From Algoriphagus ornithinivorans (GTDB lineage Bacteria; Bacteroidota; Bacteroidia; Cytophagales; Cyclobacteriaceae): a stretch of 64,000 bases of DNA. Below the pieces are notes generated by a model that was given only the letters and a program-made list of their open reading frames with translations, searched no databases and was not told where the DNA came from. The DNA lies in the NCBI RefSeq assembly GCF_900115305.1, contig NZ_FOVW01000007.1:62001-126000 (forward strand). Direction: 5' to 3'. How positions within the stretch are numbered: position 1 is the first letter of the stretch; every line of letters starts with the position of its first letter. Both the position numbers and the translations under genes were made by a program. This document shows positions 45,501 through 53,795 of this stretch, in pieces.

Positions 45501-48219
45501 AACTCAAAGTCACTAAACAAGACCGGGCATCTCTAAATTCTATAGTATAAGGTGTATTTGGTGCTAAGCCATCAACTCTATACTCGGAAGTTGCATTATC
45601 AAAATCCAGTGAGCCAAATGGACCACCTGAAATTGAAATATCAGAAATATTATATGGAGTATTTCCTCCATTTATCTGGAATGTAAACTCTCCATTGTTT
45701 AATTCACATGTAGCAGGACTTCTGGAGATTTCATTTAAAGTTAAGTCAGTATCCGGGCCCTGAACTATCACTTCTATTGTTTCGAAGCAAGAAGGTGACT
45801 GAGAGGTCACTTCTACCTGATATGTTCCAGGCAATAGTCCTGCAAATTGGCCATCTGAATTTTGACCCAGTGTTGAAGTTCCTGATTCATCGAATAAAGT
45901 GAAAGTTCTCGGACCATTCCCCCCTGTAGCTGTTATAGCTATGGAACCTATCCCTTCTCTACACCAATCTGGAACTGAGCTTTGAGTAAGCTGAATAGCG
46001 GGATGAACAATTACGGTTGCAGAAGTGGCGATATCGCCAATAAACGGACAAAAATTAGGGGTACTCGGATTATCTTGAGGAGCAACCTCAACGAAAAATT
46101 CATATTGCTGGGTAGAGGCTCCATTAGCAGGCAATCCAGTCAATGTTAAAACACCCTGAACTACTGAAACCTGAACTGGTGCACCGCCTATAGTCACAGT
46201 AGTGTTATCAAGCAGAGGCCCAGTTCTATTAGCATTTTGATACCATCTGAAATCGGCTTGAATGTTTGATGGATTGTAAACTCCATCAATAAAAGGAGTA
46301 AAACTTACGGGTTGAAACTCACAAATCACTTCATTTTCAGAAGTCAATTCTATTGGAGTGCCTAATTCCTGATCAACAACTATTGGGACATCCAGATAAC
46401 AACCACCACCATCGGAAGGATTCCAAACTTGAAGTGTGTAAGTACCAATATTAATACCTGTGATATCAAATACGCCAACTCCTGTGCTTGGGTCAAAACT
46501 TACATTCGCCCCTGATTTTCCCAAACTTACTTCAGGACCAGTACTTGGCTGCCACAACCACTGATAATCAAATCCGGGAACTAAATTTCCAACTGTAACA
46601 TCAAATATTCTTCCATTACTTTGGCCATCACAAGTTGGATACTCTAAATCTCCTCTATCTATTTCTTCTGGAAATGGATTGGAAATTACAGTAACTGTTT
46701 TCCCAAAAGATGTTAATCCATAGTTATCAATTACTTGATAATAAATCTGAGCTTCCCCTACAAATCCAGGTTCCGGCACAAAATTAATCGCTGCTTTAAT
46801 CCTATCTTGATCATTTTCGAGATCAACATTTTCATCTAAAACGACAGTGAAAGTACCTTTTCCAGGAATTGTTACAGAATTGTTCGCCGGGTTACATTTC
46901 TCTATACATACATCCGAAGCCCCACAATTATTGACATCAGGATCGCCACCTGTAGGGGGACTATTATCAGGTGTTCCCGGATCAGTTTCAAAAAGCTGAA
47001 CACACCTTACGAAAGAGTTTTCAGAAGTTAAAGTAACATCAAACTCAAATAAGTTTTCCTCGTCCTTACAAATCTCGGCTCTTTGATCAATAATTTCAGG
47101 AATTGGAATCGCCAAGTAATCAGATACTTCGACAGTTACATTTCTGATCTCGTGAAAATTGGTTTGTCCCCCGGTAGAGGCCGCGAATCCAATCTTGAGG
47201 TTATCAGGAGCAGGGAAATTATAAGGAACATTAGTAATAATTGGCTCAATCCTTCTGAACCCATTTTCAGTAACCAAAAGATCTACTGACAATAAGTAGG
47301 TTCCAGTTCCTGTTGGTGCCAAGTTCACAAACACCTTTCTATACCCATCCAAATTACAATCCACTACCTTTACTGGTGAGGCTAAGGAAAACCTTCTTGA
47401 AATATCCGCAACATTGGGATAGAGATAAGCTGAAGGAGGTAATACTACTGCTGGACTAGGCTCATTGTCAGGACCATGTAATACTCTTTTTCCTGCAATG
47501 AAACGATAATTGTCTGACTCAGGTCCTCTAACAGCTATGGATTGGAAATATTCTTTATTCGGAGGGATAAAGGAAAGATTAATAGGGGCAGCATTCGGGT
47601 TGTCAAAACTACCCAATCTCCCTTCCATATTGTTACCCCAGTTTTTGAAAGCATCTAATCCTAAGCCCAAATACCCACCTTTCAACCCAGGTAAATTTAC
47701 AGGAGCAGGAATGATATCAGTTGCATTTATTGGCGCATAACCCAAAGAACCGCCCCAACCTCCAATTTGGAAATCAGCCGCCGAAATATTTCCATCAAAC
47801 AAAAAGACTGATATACCGTCCGCTCCAGAGCCACCATACATGAAGTATTCAAATGAAAATTTCAAACCATAGGCCGATGAAAAAGGAAGATCTACATATA
47901 CGTAGCCTCTTTGATCAGTATTGTTGTTTGTCAATCGCAAAAAACCCTGCCCCTCTGGATTTTCGCCTGTAGCAGCAGTAAGCACAGGGTCAATAGGAGC
48001 CCCACCCAATACGGTGTTTTGCCTAAAAGTTGAATTTGTAAATGGTTCGCAATAAGGAAACCCGTCCCTAGGGATTACCACTTGGGCTTCGGATACTATA
48101 TTCAATGCTAAAAATAAGATTACAAAAACATATAAGAATCTAACATATAGACACTTATTGGACAAAAAAGACAATGTCCAAAGCCAATTACTTACTTTTA
48201 TATGATCTCTACGCAACAC
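39523..48219 (-). CDS. Giant T9SS-secreted adhesin, lectin and SprB-like repeats
   Basis: 2,898 residues. After a hydrophobic signal (VRFLYVFVILFLALNIVSEAQ) comes an L-type lectin-like domain (about 50-370: GYVYVDLPFSSAYGLKFSFEYFMYGGSGADGISVFLFDG). Then an Ig-like domain, an SprB-like module, and seven triads of one Ig-like domain (IC...F-T-W-F/Y) plus two SprB-like modules (CFGxNDGxI and CxxxNGxF...GG..PY), an eighth Ig-like domain, a PKD domain (WNWDFGDGNFSSE...PTHFYEEAGTY) and the T9SS type B sorting domain (VPTAFTPDRADGKNNFF...GVFILIR, last 95 residues). Exported by T9SS to the cell surface; adhesion or gliding role likely. Start is GTG at 48219 or a later TTG; no ATG precedes the signal. 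Confidence 0.92.
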   Translation of the reverse strand: MLRRDHIKVSNWLWTLSFLSNKCLYVRFLYVFVILFLALNIVSEAQVVIPRDGFPYCEPFTNSTFRQNTVLGGAPIDPVLTAATGENPEGQGFLRLTNNNTDQRGYVYVDLPFSSAYGLKFSFEYFMYGGSGADGISVFLFDGNISAADFQIGGWGGSLGYAPINATDIIPAPVNLPGLKGGYLGLGLDAFKNWGNNMEGRLGSFDNPNAAPINLSFIPPNKEYFQSIAVRGPESDNYRFIAGKRVLHGPDNEPSPAVVLPPSAYLYPNVADISRRFSLASPVKVVDCNLDGYRKVFVNLAPTGTGTYLLSVDLLVTENGFRRIEPIITNVPYNFPAPDNLKIGFAASTGGQTNFHEIRNVTVEVSDYLAIPIPEIIDQRAEICKDEENLFEFDVTLTSENSFVRCVQLFETDPGTPDNSPPTGGDPDVNNCGASDVCIEKCNPANNSVTIPGKGTFTVVLDENVDLENDQDRIKAAINFVPEPGFVGEAQIYYQVIDNYGLTSFGKTVTVISNPFPEEIDRGDLEYPTCDGQSNGRIFDVTVGNLVPGFDYQWLWQPSTGPEVSLGKSGANVSFDPSTGVGVFDITGINIGTYTLQVWNPSDGGGCYLDVPIVVDQELGTPIELTSENEVICEFQPVSFTPFIDGVYNPSNIQADFRWYQNANRTGPLLDNTTVTIGGAPVQVSVVQGVLTLTGLPANGASTQQYEFFVEVAPQDNPSTPNFCPFIGDIATSATVIVHPAIQLTQSSVPDWCREGIGSIAITATGGNGPRTFTLFDESGTSTLGQNSDGQFAGLLPGTYQVEVTSQSPSCFETIEVIVQGPDTDLTLNEISRSPATCELNNGEFTFQINGGNTPYNISDISISGGPFGSLDFDNATSEYRVDGLAPNTPYTIEFRDARSCLVTLSFSLDDITKPVFSVNTPPSICESDNSYFLDVTFDFFEVQATATPIFNWYTQETGGSLIPNGTGPGGMDYFYETQTGDLTISNLSGGVYTLYLEMSGPESCNLPRIPVNFEIFDLPEPEITSLQNISCFGGNDGAVTIGVLNGNIADFEFQIDGLTNFQNDPFFTGLTAGSYTATVRNKTTGCVSSIPFTLDQAPVLNVALSSLENTFCGEDNGIATIFIEGGTPAYTLTLDGNSISGFDLSSSGITIQLTDLASGNHQIVVTDSEGCQVTQDFVIQADPFAEFSATGSIICESDPASGNPNTAVLSPVIIESASASPVFTWFYLDQNGNEVQVNSGDAVFGGSSSIDSNGNLSLTGVPASSNPYTFLLEVTGDKVCSGPKISVELIVNPLPNPEFSSTMPSCFNGTDGEIFVSAGESNDYAYQLLNSGESNTTGTFTNLSAGTYSIQVTNTQTNCLDVLEVILDQPEELIFSQITGFNASCNLDNGSIELEISGGTAPYKLFLDGAEITGGDLTNPGATAILTDLAPKSYIVLIEDSKGCSKEETIIIDADEIPEFGVIDSEICEIDPTTRNPNSAVLIPEIINLAGSSPVFAWFYLNDTGDTTEISNGQELFGAQVSISSNGEISLTGLSSNDSPYQLLLQVSGDGVCQGPMIPGSIIVNPLPQKDFDVSPLSCFESNDGRISLIGDPAGYTYTINTGESNQTGNFSNLAAGIYEVRVEDSNGCFELYELEIVQPEPLAVNFISSTDPSCGDSNGEFSFAVQGGTPDYSIEINGQNISTYSFTQNGQEYTLTNLAPGDYSIEVVDQNNCSLTEVDFVTLVNNDGVQINSTPISEEICVGQIVSLTPDLEIPAGVQPQLTWYKTPDTSQPINSSPNPDANGLVFQINSNGELSIQNLPAGDYIYYLRVSGPGICAFFEMAEVKVYPPVTADIDVENVVCFGANDGSISVLPSGGNGVYEVSFNGGAFGSDLNFQNLSPGTYSIEVRNDLGCTYSETVELLGPDEPIQINSPSIVRASCDLDNGSISGLEISSGWGSFQIEWRAGSINGQILQGTESGISDLAPGTYYLIVQDAEGCEEIFEFIIERSSDPVYQLVPPINSCVGNDVSIRPIHLAPDPSLPPASATEVRWYKQPNQNGLIENGQDPLNPNVSYTINDSDWLNPELIISGLPAGDYSYYFFVVCTGQEIKVDLSIYETPSVELEVSPVTCFGDTNGKVTVTSGDLPDYTYSLDGGSIMDKNQLESLNLVAGDYQLEIFTPANCSQLIDFTVEGPSSALTASPLTGLDPGCGAANGKLFVTVTGGWAPYQIDLIKNGSQNQSISSQDGKVEINGLTIGDYSIRITDSEGCQVDTNLLTLVDGPTQILVDDVEICSDQNATLIPELDPNGTSANFTWYFDSNLSQPITSSPNPAPNGLTYQYNSSNGILNVSGFADANASLTYYVTVSGGDVCEGFVGSGTIQVSEIPNATYTVIDEVCFGDGGRITVNPSGSTGPYTFSLNGGDFVDDNIFEVAAGTYSIEVMSATGCSVILSDILVNGPQAAISVDNPEIDSPTCGLDNGIVRFELSGGFTPYTVYYQKSGDPENNLLVASEGIVSISGLGLGDYQIRIVDGSGCEFSLPQSIEVTEIPTEITVEDQRICEGQQAILSPRVPQNILDEEFTWFFDSNGTQPISNGSSGGVTYSISSTGELRIDGLRERSTPYTYYVNVSGTGICGIEPKPVQVFVSRIPDLRVSNPSVVCDPQGTVDLTQYIEGFNPAIYDYDILSPSGAAMQISDIDNVNQSGDYRVRSSTKGSGCWNEPQRIRVIIADELVVADFDFEVELFNGQLVSQDSLQIFENILFNNLSKGKVIIWNWDFGDGNFSSEINPTHFYEEAGTYLIRLTVIDEFGCSSVYEQTIQVSDEFWVEVPTAFTPDRADGKNNFFKPVFRGIASMEFYIFTTWGELIYETSSLEGQGWDGYFKGRPAPNGNYVFRGKFTSRSGEVVHKSGVFILIR

Positions 48220-48707
48220 GCCTGAAGAATTCTACACTTTGTAATTCTTGGAATAAATCAAATATACGAATTGAACTGCCAGCACCAAGAAATCTGGATC
48301 AATGAAGCATATTTCATACCAAGAATATGGTAATCACTTTCTATTCATAAAAATAATCTGATTTCGCCTAAATCTGTCCAAAGGGCAAAATTGCTGCGAC
48401 TTATTAAATAGAAGAAATTAGAACCAAGTTGAATTTTATTACTTAAAAAACTTCTTGCATCCCTAAAACTTAATTATCGAAAAAATATGATTAGTGGAAT
48501 CATACCAGTAGCCATATTTTCAAATTCATAACAGGTCTAAAGTACTGAAGAGCGGGGACTTAAGACCCTGTTAAAGGAAACGCCAAACTAAAAGGCTAAA
48601 ATATAAATTAAAATTGACCAATTCTCCTTTAGAATTTTACTAAAGGATAGGCTCAATTGATCAAAAAAAAGCCCATAAGGACTGATTTTATAGTAAGCTC
48701 TTAAGGA
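48220..48707. other. 488-base intergenic region upstream of the adhesin
   Basis: No open reading frame worth reporting. The adhesin promoter should lie near its right-hand neighbour, but I find no full TAnnTTTG on the minus strand. Short A/T runs at 48663-48671 next to GCCC could be part of a weak terminator for the GT61 gene. Otherwise I see nothing here. Confidence 0.4.
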
Positions 48708-49739
48708 TTATTCAAATTCAACCAATAAATCGACAAGGACACGATCGAGCTTTTCTATATCAATTTTGAAATCCGCAAAGCCAGTCTGAGCACTTGTGGC
48801 TTCATTATCAGTATAATAATAATCATGGCCTAAAAATGAAGCTAGGGAATAAAAGCTTTGACTTAAAACCCAAGAATCATTCTCATTTCGAAACTCTAAA
48901 ACCTTACCATTCTTTGGCATATAGAGCATATTCACCAAACCTGCTCCGTGGAGTCCTACCAATATTTTGGTCTCCATCATGATTTCAATTTGTTCTCTTA
49001 CAGTCAAATGCTCAAAATAGACGATTTCAAACCCTTTTCTCTTAAGTTTTTCAATTACTTGATCCTCATTAAGAACCTTTCTATGGGCAGCATTTTCTCT
49101 ACTAATATAGATTTTTCTACTTGCCTTCTTGACAGGAAAATTACTCCAGATTTTTTCCCTAAGTCTAAGAATTGCACTTTCCTGAAAGTCTATCACATAC
49201 CCTGCTTTATTGACTGTTATTAATTCCCCTACCACATAATTCACTTTTCTGTCGAAGTAAAGGGGCTTAACACCCAGAATTTCCAAACTTTCCTCAACAA
49301 ATTTTAGCCCTTTAAATTCTGAGGGTAATAAAACAGGATGGTCTTCCAAATATTCTAAACAAGAGATAAGTCTTGGGAGCGATTCACTATTCCAGTGATA
49401 AAAATTCATGCTCCAGTTATCTATGATCCAGACTCCTTTATCTATAAACTTTGTTTGTCTTACGAGCCCTAATACTAACCTTTTGAATTTTGCTCTAGGT
49501 TTTAATTTTAGTGCATGGGTTAACTGATCCAGAACTTTCAGTTTATAAATAATTGAATCAGTAACGAGAGATACATTTTTAAATATATATGCATCTACTT
49601 GATTGGCTACTCTTCTTTGAATATCTGAAAAAATAGCTGTGTCTTTTTCTTCCAAATTCACTGGAAGTTGAAGAAGATATTCAGTTCTCGGATAAACTGT
49701 ATGTCTTTCTAGGCTTGAATTTTTAGGAAGTAATCTCAT
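48708..49739 (-). CDS. Glycosyltransferase family 61 protein
   Basis: GT61 (DUF563) enzyme of capsule loci. GVWIIDNWSMNFYHWNSESLPRLISCLEYL at about residue 103 is the family's N-x-x-H-W block, RKIYISRENAAHRKVLNEDQVIEKLKRKGFEIVYFEHLTVREQIEIMMETKILVGLHGAGLVNMLYM (about 212-280) is the core with LVGLHGAGL, and KVLEF follows. No membrane helices or signal, so cytoplasmic. Last gene of the 54.7-48.7 kb operon. Sugar specificity unknown. Confidence 0.9.
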   Translation of the reverse strand: MRLLPKNSSLERHTVYPRTEYLLQLPVNLEEKDTAIFSDIQRRVANQVDAYIFKNVSLVTDSIIYKLKVLDQLTHALKLKPRAKFKRLVLGLVRQTKFIDKGVWIIDNWSMNFYHWNSESLPRLISCLEYLEDHPVLLPSEFKGLKFVEESLEILGVKPLYFDRKVNYVVGELITVNKAGYVIDFQESAILRLREKIWSNFPVKKASRKIYISRENAAHRKVLNEDQVIEKLKRKGFEIVYFEHLTVREQIEIMMETKILVGLHGAGLVNMLYMPKNGKVLEFRNENDSWVLSQSFYSLASFLGHDYYYTDNEATSAQTGFADFKIDIEKLDRVLVDLLVEFE

Positions 49740-49765
49740 TTAACCTAATTCAAAGATAGGTTTAA

Positions 49766-50578
49766 TTAAGAATTAGAAAAAGGTTTCATATACAACCAAG
49801 ACATCCCTTTAGGCCTTCTTTCATCTAATGCATATCGTTTCTCTTTTTCAGATAGCATGTGTAGAGGGTAACTTAATACTCTTCCAGAATAGTCAAGAGC
49901 TATTTGAATTGCATGGCTTGCTTGGAACCTTTCCACTAAGGCTTTTTGAATTCCCGGAAAAAAACAATCATGAACCTCTACCAAAATCTCGCATTTTAAA
50001 AGGTTTTTGCTTTTTAAAGGGTCTAATAAAGTCAATTCATGACCTTCAATATCACAAAAAAGTAAAGTCGATTCATCACAATGCTGATCTAAAAATTTAT
50101 GGTCTACTTCCTTAATAAAATCTATATTCTTCAATCCATTTCGAACTGAAAGTTCCTTTGCTAGTGCAAGTGCATTTTCATTAATATCGCATGCAATTAT
50201 TTGGGCAGTCGGGATTGATCGAGCAAATCCAATTGCATAAAAGCCTTCAGCACAACCAACATCAATAATTCTTTTGTATTTGTTTGATGCCAAAATCTGG
50301 GAAACCCAATCATGTATAGGCTCTTCATAGGCGCCTATTATTTTCGGAAGCAACATGCTTCCACTAGCCATTCCCCCATATTTCATTCCTTTGAAAGGTC
50401 CTTGAAGAACAACCATCTGATCATTAAACCCAAGTTTATTCAGAATTTGATGTTGTAAATTTTCCTCCTCTTTTTTTAAAGCCTGACTTAATTCTTGACT
50501 CTTTTTATAAGAATTTGTCTTTCTATAGAAAGATCTATACAAGCCATATAATGACTTTTTAAGAGAATTTGCGAGCAT
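49766..50578 (-). CDS. Class I SAM-dependent methyltransferase
   Basis: KRIIDVGCAEGFYAIGFARSI is SAM motif I and AQIIACDINENALALAKELSVRNG motif II; LLFCDIEGHELTLLDPL and ILVEVHDCFFPG follow, as in small FkbM-related enzymes. I chose the ATG at 50578 (MLANSLKKSLYG); a TTG at 50617 adds 13 residues without family-like sequence. The N-terminal 60 residues are basic and charged, likely helical. Between the deacetylase and GT61 genes in a compact operon; probably methylates the glycan. Confidence 0.75.
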   Translation of the reverse strand: MLANSLKKSLYGLYRSFYRKTNSYKKSQELSQALKKEEENLQHQILNKLGFNDQMVVLQGPFKGMKYGGMASGSMLLPKIIGAYEEPIHDWVSQILASNKYKRIIDVGCAEGFYAIGFARSIPTAQIIACDINENALALAKELSVRNGLKNIDFIKEVDHKFLDQHCDESTLLFCDIEGHELTLLDPLKSKNLLKCEILVEVHDCFFPGIQKALVERFQASHAIQIALDYSGRVLSYPLHMLSEKEKRYALDERRPKGMSWLYMKPFSNS

Positions 50579-50622
50579 ATGAGATTTTACTGTAAATGAG
50601 ATGTTATTAAGACTCAAAAAAG

Positions 50623-51588
50623 TTAATTTTTTTGATTTCTGGGAAAAAATTTTTCAGCTGTTATGTCATTTGTATCAATCCGACTTAATTGAAAGGCATT
50701 GTTCGAGTTTATACGAGCAACTCCTGGAGATACCGTAAGTGCAAGCTTGAATCCCATTGATTTTATCACTTCAATCGTATCAGAATTATACCCCCCATGA
50801 GGATAGCACATTGTCTTGGTGTTTTCATTCACCCCAATGGAACTTAAAAACTGACTACACTTGGATATTTCCTCCTCCTGTTCTTTTCTTGAGAGCAAAT
50901 TAAGCCATGGATGAGAGTATGTGTGATTTCCAAGATGCATTCCAGAAGAAGCCATGTATTCTAATTGATCCTTACACATATATAATTCCTTACTGAATGA
51001 CTCTTCGTCCATCCTAACGGCTTCCCTAAATAACTCATCAATCAATTGATTTCTATAAGGCTGAGGAATAACCTTCTGAAGCATTCTTTTTATCAGCATA
51101 ATCTCTCCACAATCGTTGAGATGTGGTATAGCATGCATCTGAAATAGGCTATCGGAATCAGGAAGAGGAATTTCCCTCCTGATCTTATCTACTTCTTCAA
51201 ATATTTTCTTGATAATTTCTCTTTTATTTGAACTTAAGGCTAAAATAAAATGAATTTTATTAACATTTAAGACTCTATTTTCAGTAATCATTTGAGATGG
51301 AATGTAAAAACTCCCCTGAATACCCCACTTTTTTAATATTGGAAAAACCTGAGAAAAATGATCTGAGTACGAATCATCAAAAGTAAGTATGGCTGAATTT
51401 TCCGGAAGTTTAGATTGGCCTTCGATTGCATCAATCAAATCTTCCATTGTAATCAATTTATAATTCTTCTTCAAAAAGGCCACTTGCTCCTTAAATAAAG
51501 ACGTTTCAAGCCCCTTTATTCCTGGAAATCGTGATTTTTTTATTTCTCGAACATAATGATAAACGACAATAGAAACGGTATTAGTCAT
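50623..51588 (-). CDS. Polysaccharide deacetylase (NodB-like)
   Basis: NodB-domain carbohydrate esterase 4. TFDDSYSDHFSQVFPILKKWGIQGSFYI at about residue 69 is motif 1 (the catalytic Asp and first metal ligand in TFDD), LGNHTYSHPWLNLLS at about 230 is motif 2 (H-x3-H metal ligands) and MCYPHGGYNSD motif 3. A helical insertion of about 90 residues separates motifs 1 and 2. No signal peptide, so a cytoplasmic or glycan-precursor role is likely. The ATG at 51588 overlaps the acetyltransferase stop by 8 bases; the TTG ten codons upstream is rejected. Confidence 0.85.
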   Translation of the reverse strand: MTNTVSIVVYHYVREIKKSRFPGIKGLETSLFKEQVAFLKKNYKLITMEDLIDAIEGQSKLPENSAILTFDDSYSDHFSQVFPILKKWGIQGSFYIPSQMITENRVLNVNKIHFILALSSNKREIIKKIFEEVDKIRREIPLPDSDSLFQMHAIPHLNDCGEIMLIKRMLQKVIPQPYRNQLIDELFREAVRMDEESFSKELYMCKDQLEYMASSGMHLGNHTYSHPWLNLLSRKEQEEEISKCSQFLSSIGVNENTKTMCYPHGGYNSDTIEVIKSMGFKLALTVSPGVARINSNNAFQLSRIDTNDITAEKFFPRNQKN

Positions 51589-52711
51589 TAGTTTTAAAAG
51601 TTTGGTCCAATCTTGCAATTCTATCTCTGTCTGAATCCATTCGTGTAAAATAGATGTCTTCAGACCTTAAGGAACGAATCTCTTGGTTAAAAAGGTTACT
51701 ATAAATTGCTAAATATTCTTGATTGGGTCTATTTTCAACTGGAGAAGAAACCTGAGGAAATAAAGCTGCATCGTCTTCATCTAACCTGATAAATCCTTGA
51801 TCTAGCAATTCCCCGCTGTAAAGATTTCCAATTTTGGAAAACTCTAAATAGATATGATTTCTTTGAAAGCTCCAAATTTTTATTCGCTCTAAAAGAGATC
51901 CAACTAATCTAGGGCTGCCGTATAAATCAATGATCCTACCTATCTTTTTACCGGATGGTTCTAACTTTTCTTCTCTTATTACAGCGTATGCATTTATTTG
52001 ATTCCCTACTTTTTCAATGAATATTTTGTAATCAATAAAAGGGTTATCTAAAAATCTCCAAGAAATAAAATCTTTATCTCTGTGAGTAGTGCAAGTGGCA
52101 TGCACACCCAAATCGAAGGAATAGTTCTTTAAATTTTCATTTTTAACCGGTTGAATCCCCTTACCCTCTTCAACGCTTTTTGGAATAAAAGTAACCGGTA
52201 CCAACGATTGAGCTCTTTCAGTATTTTGCCCCATACCAGAAATAATTAAAAAAGAATCCTCTTTAAAATTTAGTATAAATCTACTAAATCTTAAATGATC
52301 AAACACCTGGTATCCCAATTTTTTGTAAAACTTGTGGGTTTCAAGGCTCATTCCTAAAGTAGCATTCACCACATTCTCTTTAAAAAGTATTTTGACAAGG
52401 TTTCCATTGAACCCCAAGCCTCTATATTCCGGTAAAGTGTAGGCATTTACTCCCCATACTACTTGCAAAGTTTTTTCGCCTAGTTGCAGTTTATATTGAA
52501 GTCCCCCATAATGAGAAACTATTTCACCTGTTGGGTTTAAGCCAATCCAATTTGAAGAAAAAATTTGGGATGGATTATATGGATTTCTGAAATAATATTT
52601 TAAAAAACTGGAGGATTGAAATGCAGTATTTGATCCATAAGCTTTCAAAAAAAAAGAAGCGATCTTGGATAGATCATCAAACTGGGCCTTCCTTAAAATT
52701 AAATCTCCCAT
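51581..52711 (-). CDS. GNAT-like N-acetyltransferase
   Basis: N-terminal GNAT domain: LILRKAQFDDLSKIASFFLKAYG opens the fold, VWGVNAYTLPEYRGLGFNGNLVKILF (about 85-110) is the acetyl-CoA binding loop (R-G-L-G-x-N-G) and GMSLETHKFYKKLGYQVFDHLRF the closing helix and strand. Residues 200-376 form a second region of similar alpha+beta composition without a clear match. Probably N-acetylates an amino sugar of the glycan, perhaps in balance with the deacetylase encoded next. ATG start. Substrate unknown. Confidence 0.75.
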   Translation of the reverse strand: MGDLILRKAQFDDLSKIASFFLKAYGSNTAFQSSSFLKYYFRNPYNPSQIFSSNWIGLNPTGEIVSHYGGLQYKLQLGEKTLQVVWGVNAYTLPEYRGLGFNGNLVKILFKENVVNATLGMSLETHKFYKKLGYQVFDHLRFSRFILNFKEDSFLIISGMGQNTERAQSLVPVTFIPKSVEEGKGIQPVKNENLKNYSFDLGVHATCTTHRDKDFISWRFLDNPFIDYKIFIEKVGNQINAYAVIREEKLEPSGKKIGRIIDLYGSPRLVGSLLERIKIWSFQRNHIYLEFSKIGNLYSGELLDQGFIRLDEDDAALFPQVSSPVENRPNQEYLAIYSNLFNQEIRSLRSEDIYFTRMDSDRDRIARLDQTFKTND

Positions 52712-52727
52712 TTTTTTAGAGAAAAAC

Positions 52728-53789
52728 TTACCTCAAATAATTTCTTAATTCGATATTCATGGCTTTGAAATAGGACGGTTTTCTAAAATAATCCAGCCAA
52801 ACCTTCCTGCATTCAGACTGAATACGTTGGAGGTCTACAAGAGTTTTATCTTTCAAAAACTCATGGATATACTTGTCGGCCTTTAATCTATTTTCAAAAG
52901 GGACCTTAACAATAAATTTGTCATAGTTTAATTGGGATTCAAAAGGCAAAAGGGAATCTGATTCAATGACTACCGGGATACGCCCCATAGCTAGAGTTTG
53001 AAAAAATCTTACAGAATAATTTCCAAATCCCCTGATGCAAACTGTAAAAAGGTTTCTATTTATATTTTCAAAAAACTCTGACTCTAACTGCATTAGGTCA
53101 TCTTCACTTTTACCTCCCCCTTTATATCTTTCTCTTTTAAGAAAATCTGTATCTATTAATGAAGATTTTTCCAAGTGATTTAAAATTTTCGCACGTTCAC
53201 TAGCTGCGAAAAAAAAGGGAATATATAAATGGGTCTTGTCCCCAAGCAATTTTTTAGCATTTAATTGTAGATATTGAAGCCTATCTTTTAAGTACTTTAA
53301 ACCATGAGAAGTTGCCTGCCCACAGAATCCCACACTAAATCGGGATAGGTCTCGGATAGGTTCCCAGACTTCCCCAACCCATTTGATATATGGATCTTTG
53401 GGCAATAATGCGGGAATTGAAATTTGATTAGGAAGACTTTTATAAGCTCCGGGAGTTAAAATAATTACATCATCAAATCCTGGGTTGAAAATCAGATCTG
53501 CGTCTGATACAACAAAAACCTTTTTATTAAAAGCTCTTCCGATTTGGACATGACTTTTTATCTTTTCACGACCAATTTGATTTTTTACAAGTTCAGAAAG
53601 AGGAACTGGAATAAAAATTAAATCTGCATCTTCAGGTTTTTCAACAATGGTAAAATAATCCGTCGCCTCCGAGTTGATTTGAATACTCCCGTCCGTACTT
53701 CTTAAAAATAGGTCAAATACATATCCTTCAGGGAAAAAGGATTGGTCAAAGTATAGTTTAACATGCTGTAGGCTATCCTTTTCAATCAT
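52728..53789 (-). CDS. Exostosin-like glycosyltransferase (GT47-type)
   Basis: Exostosin family pattern. EKPEDADLIFIPVPLSEL and KKVFVVSDADLIFNPG in the first half, SVGFCGQATSHGLKYLKDRLQYL in the middle, and NRNLFTVCIRGFGNYSVRFFQTLAMGRIPVVIESDSLLPFESQLNYDKFIVKVPFEN near residues 240-310, which is the diagnostic exostosin core (R-G-x-G-x-x-S-x-R-F-x-E/Q). Cytoplasmic, no signal. Flanked by the GT8 and GNAT genes with gaps of 6 and 16 bases. Acceptor unknown. Confidence 0.8.
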   Translation of the reverse strand: MIEKDSLQHVKLYFDQSFFPEGYVFDLFLRSTDGSIQINSEATDYFTIVEKPEDADLIFIPVPLSELVKNQIGREKIKSHVQIGRAFNKKVFVVSDADLIFNPGFDDVIILTPGAYKSLPNQISIPALLPKDPYIKWVGEVWEPIRDLSRFSVGFCGQATSHGLKYLKDRLQYLQLNAKKLLGDKTHLYIPFFFAASERAKILNHLEKSSLIDTDFLKRERYKGGGKSEDDLMQLESEFFENINRNLFTVCIRGFGNYSVRFFQTLAMGRIPVVIESDSLLPFESQLNYDKFIVKVPFENRLKADKYIHEFLKDKTLVDLQRIQSECRKVWLDYFRKPSYFKAMNIELRNYLR

Positions 53790-53795
53790 AAAAAT

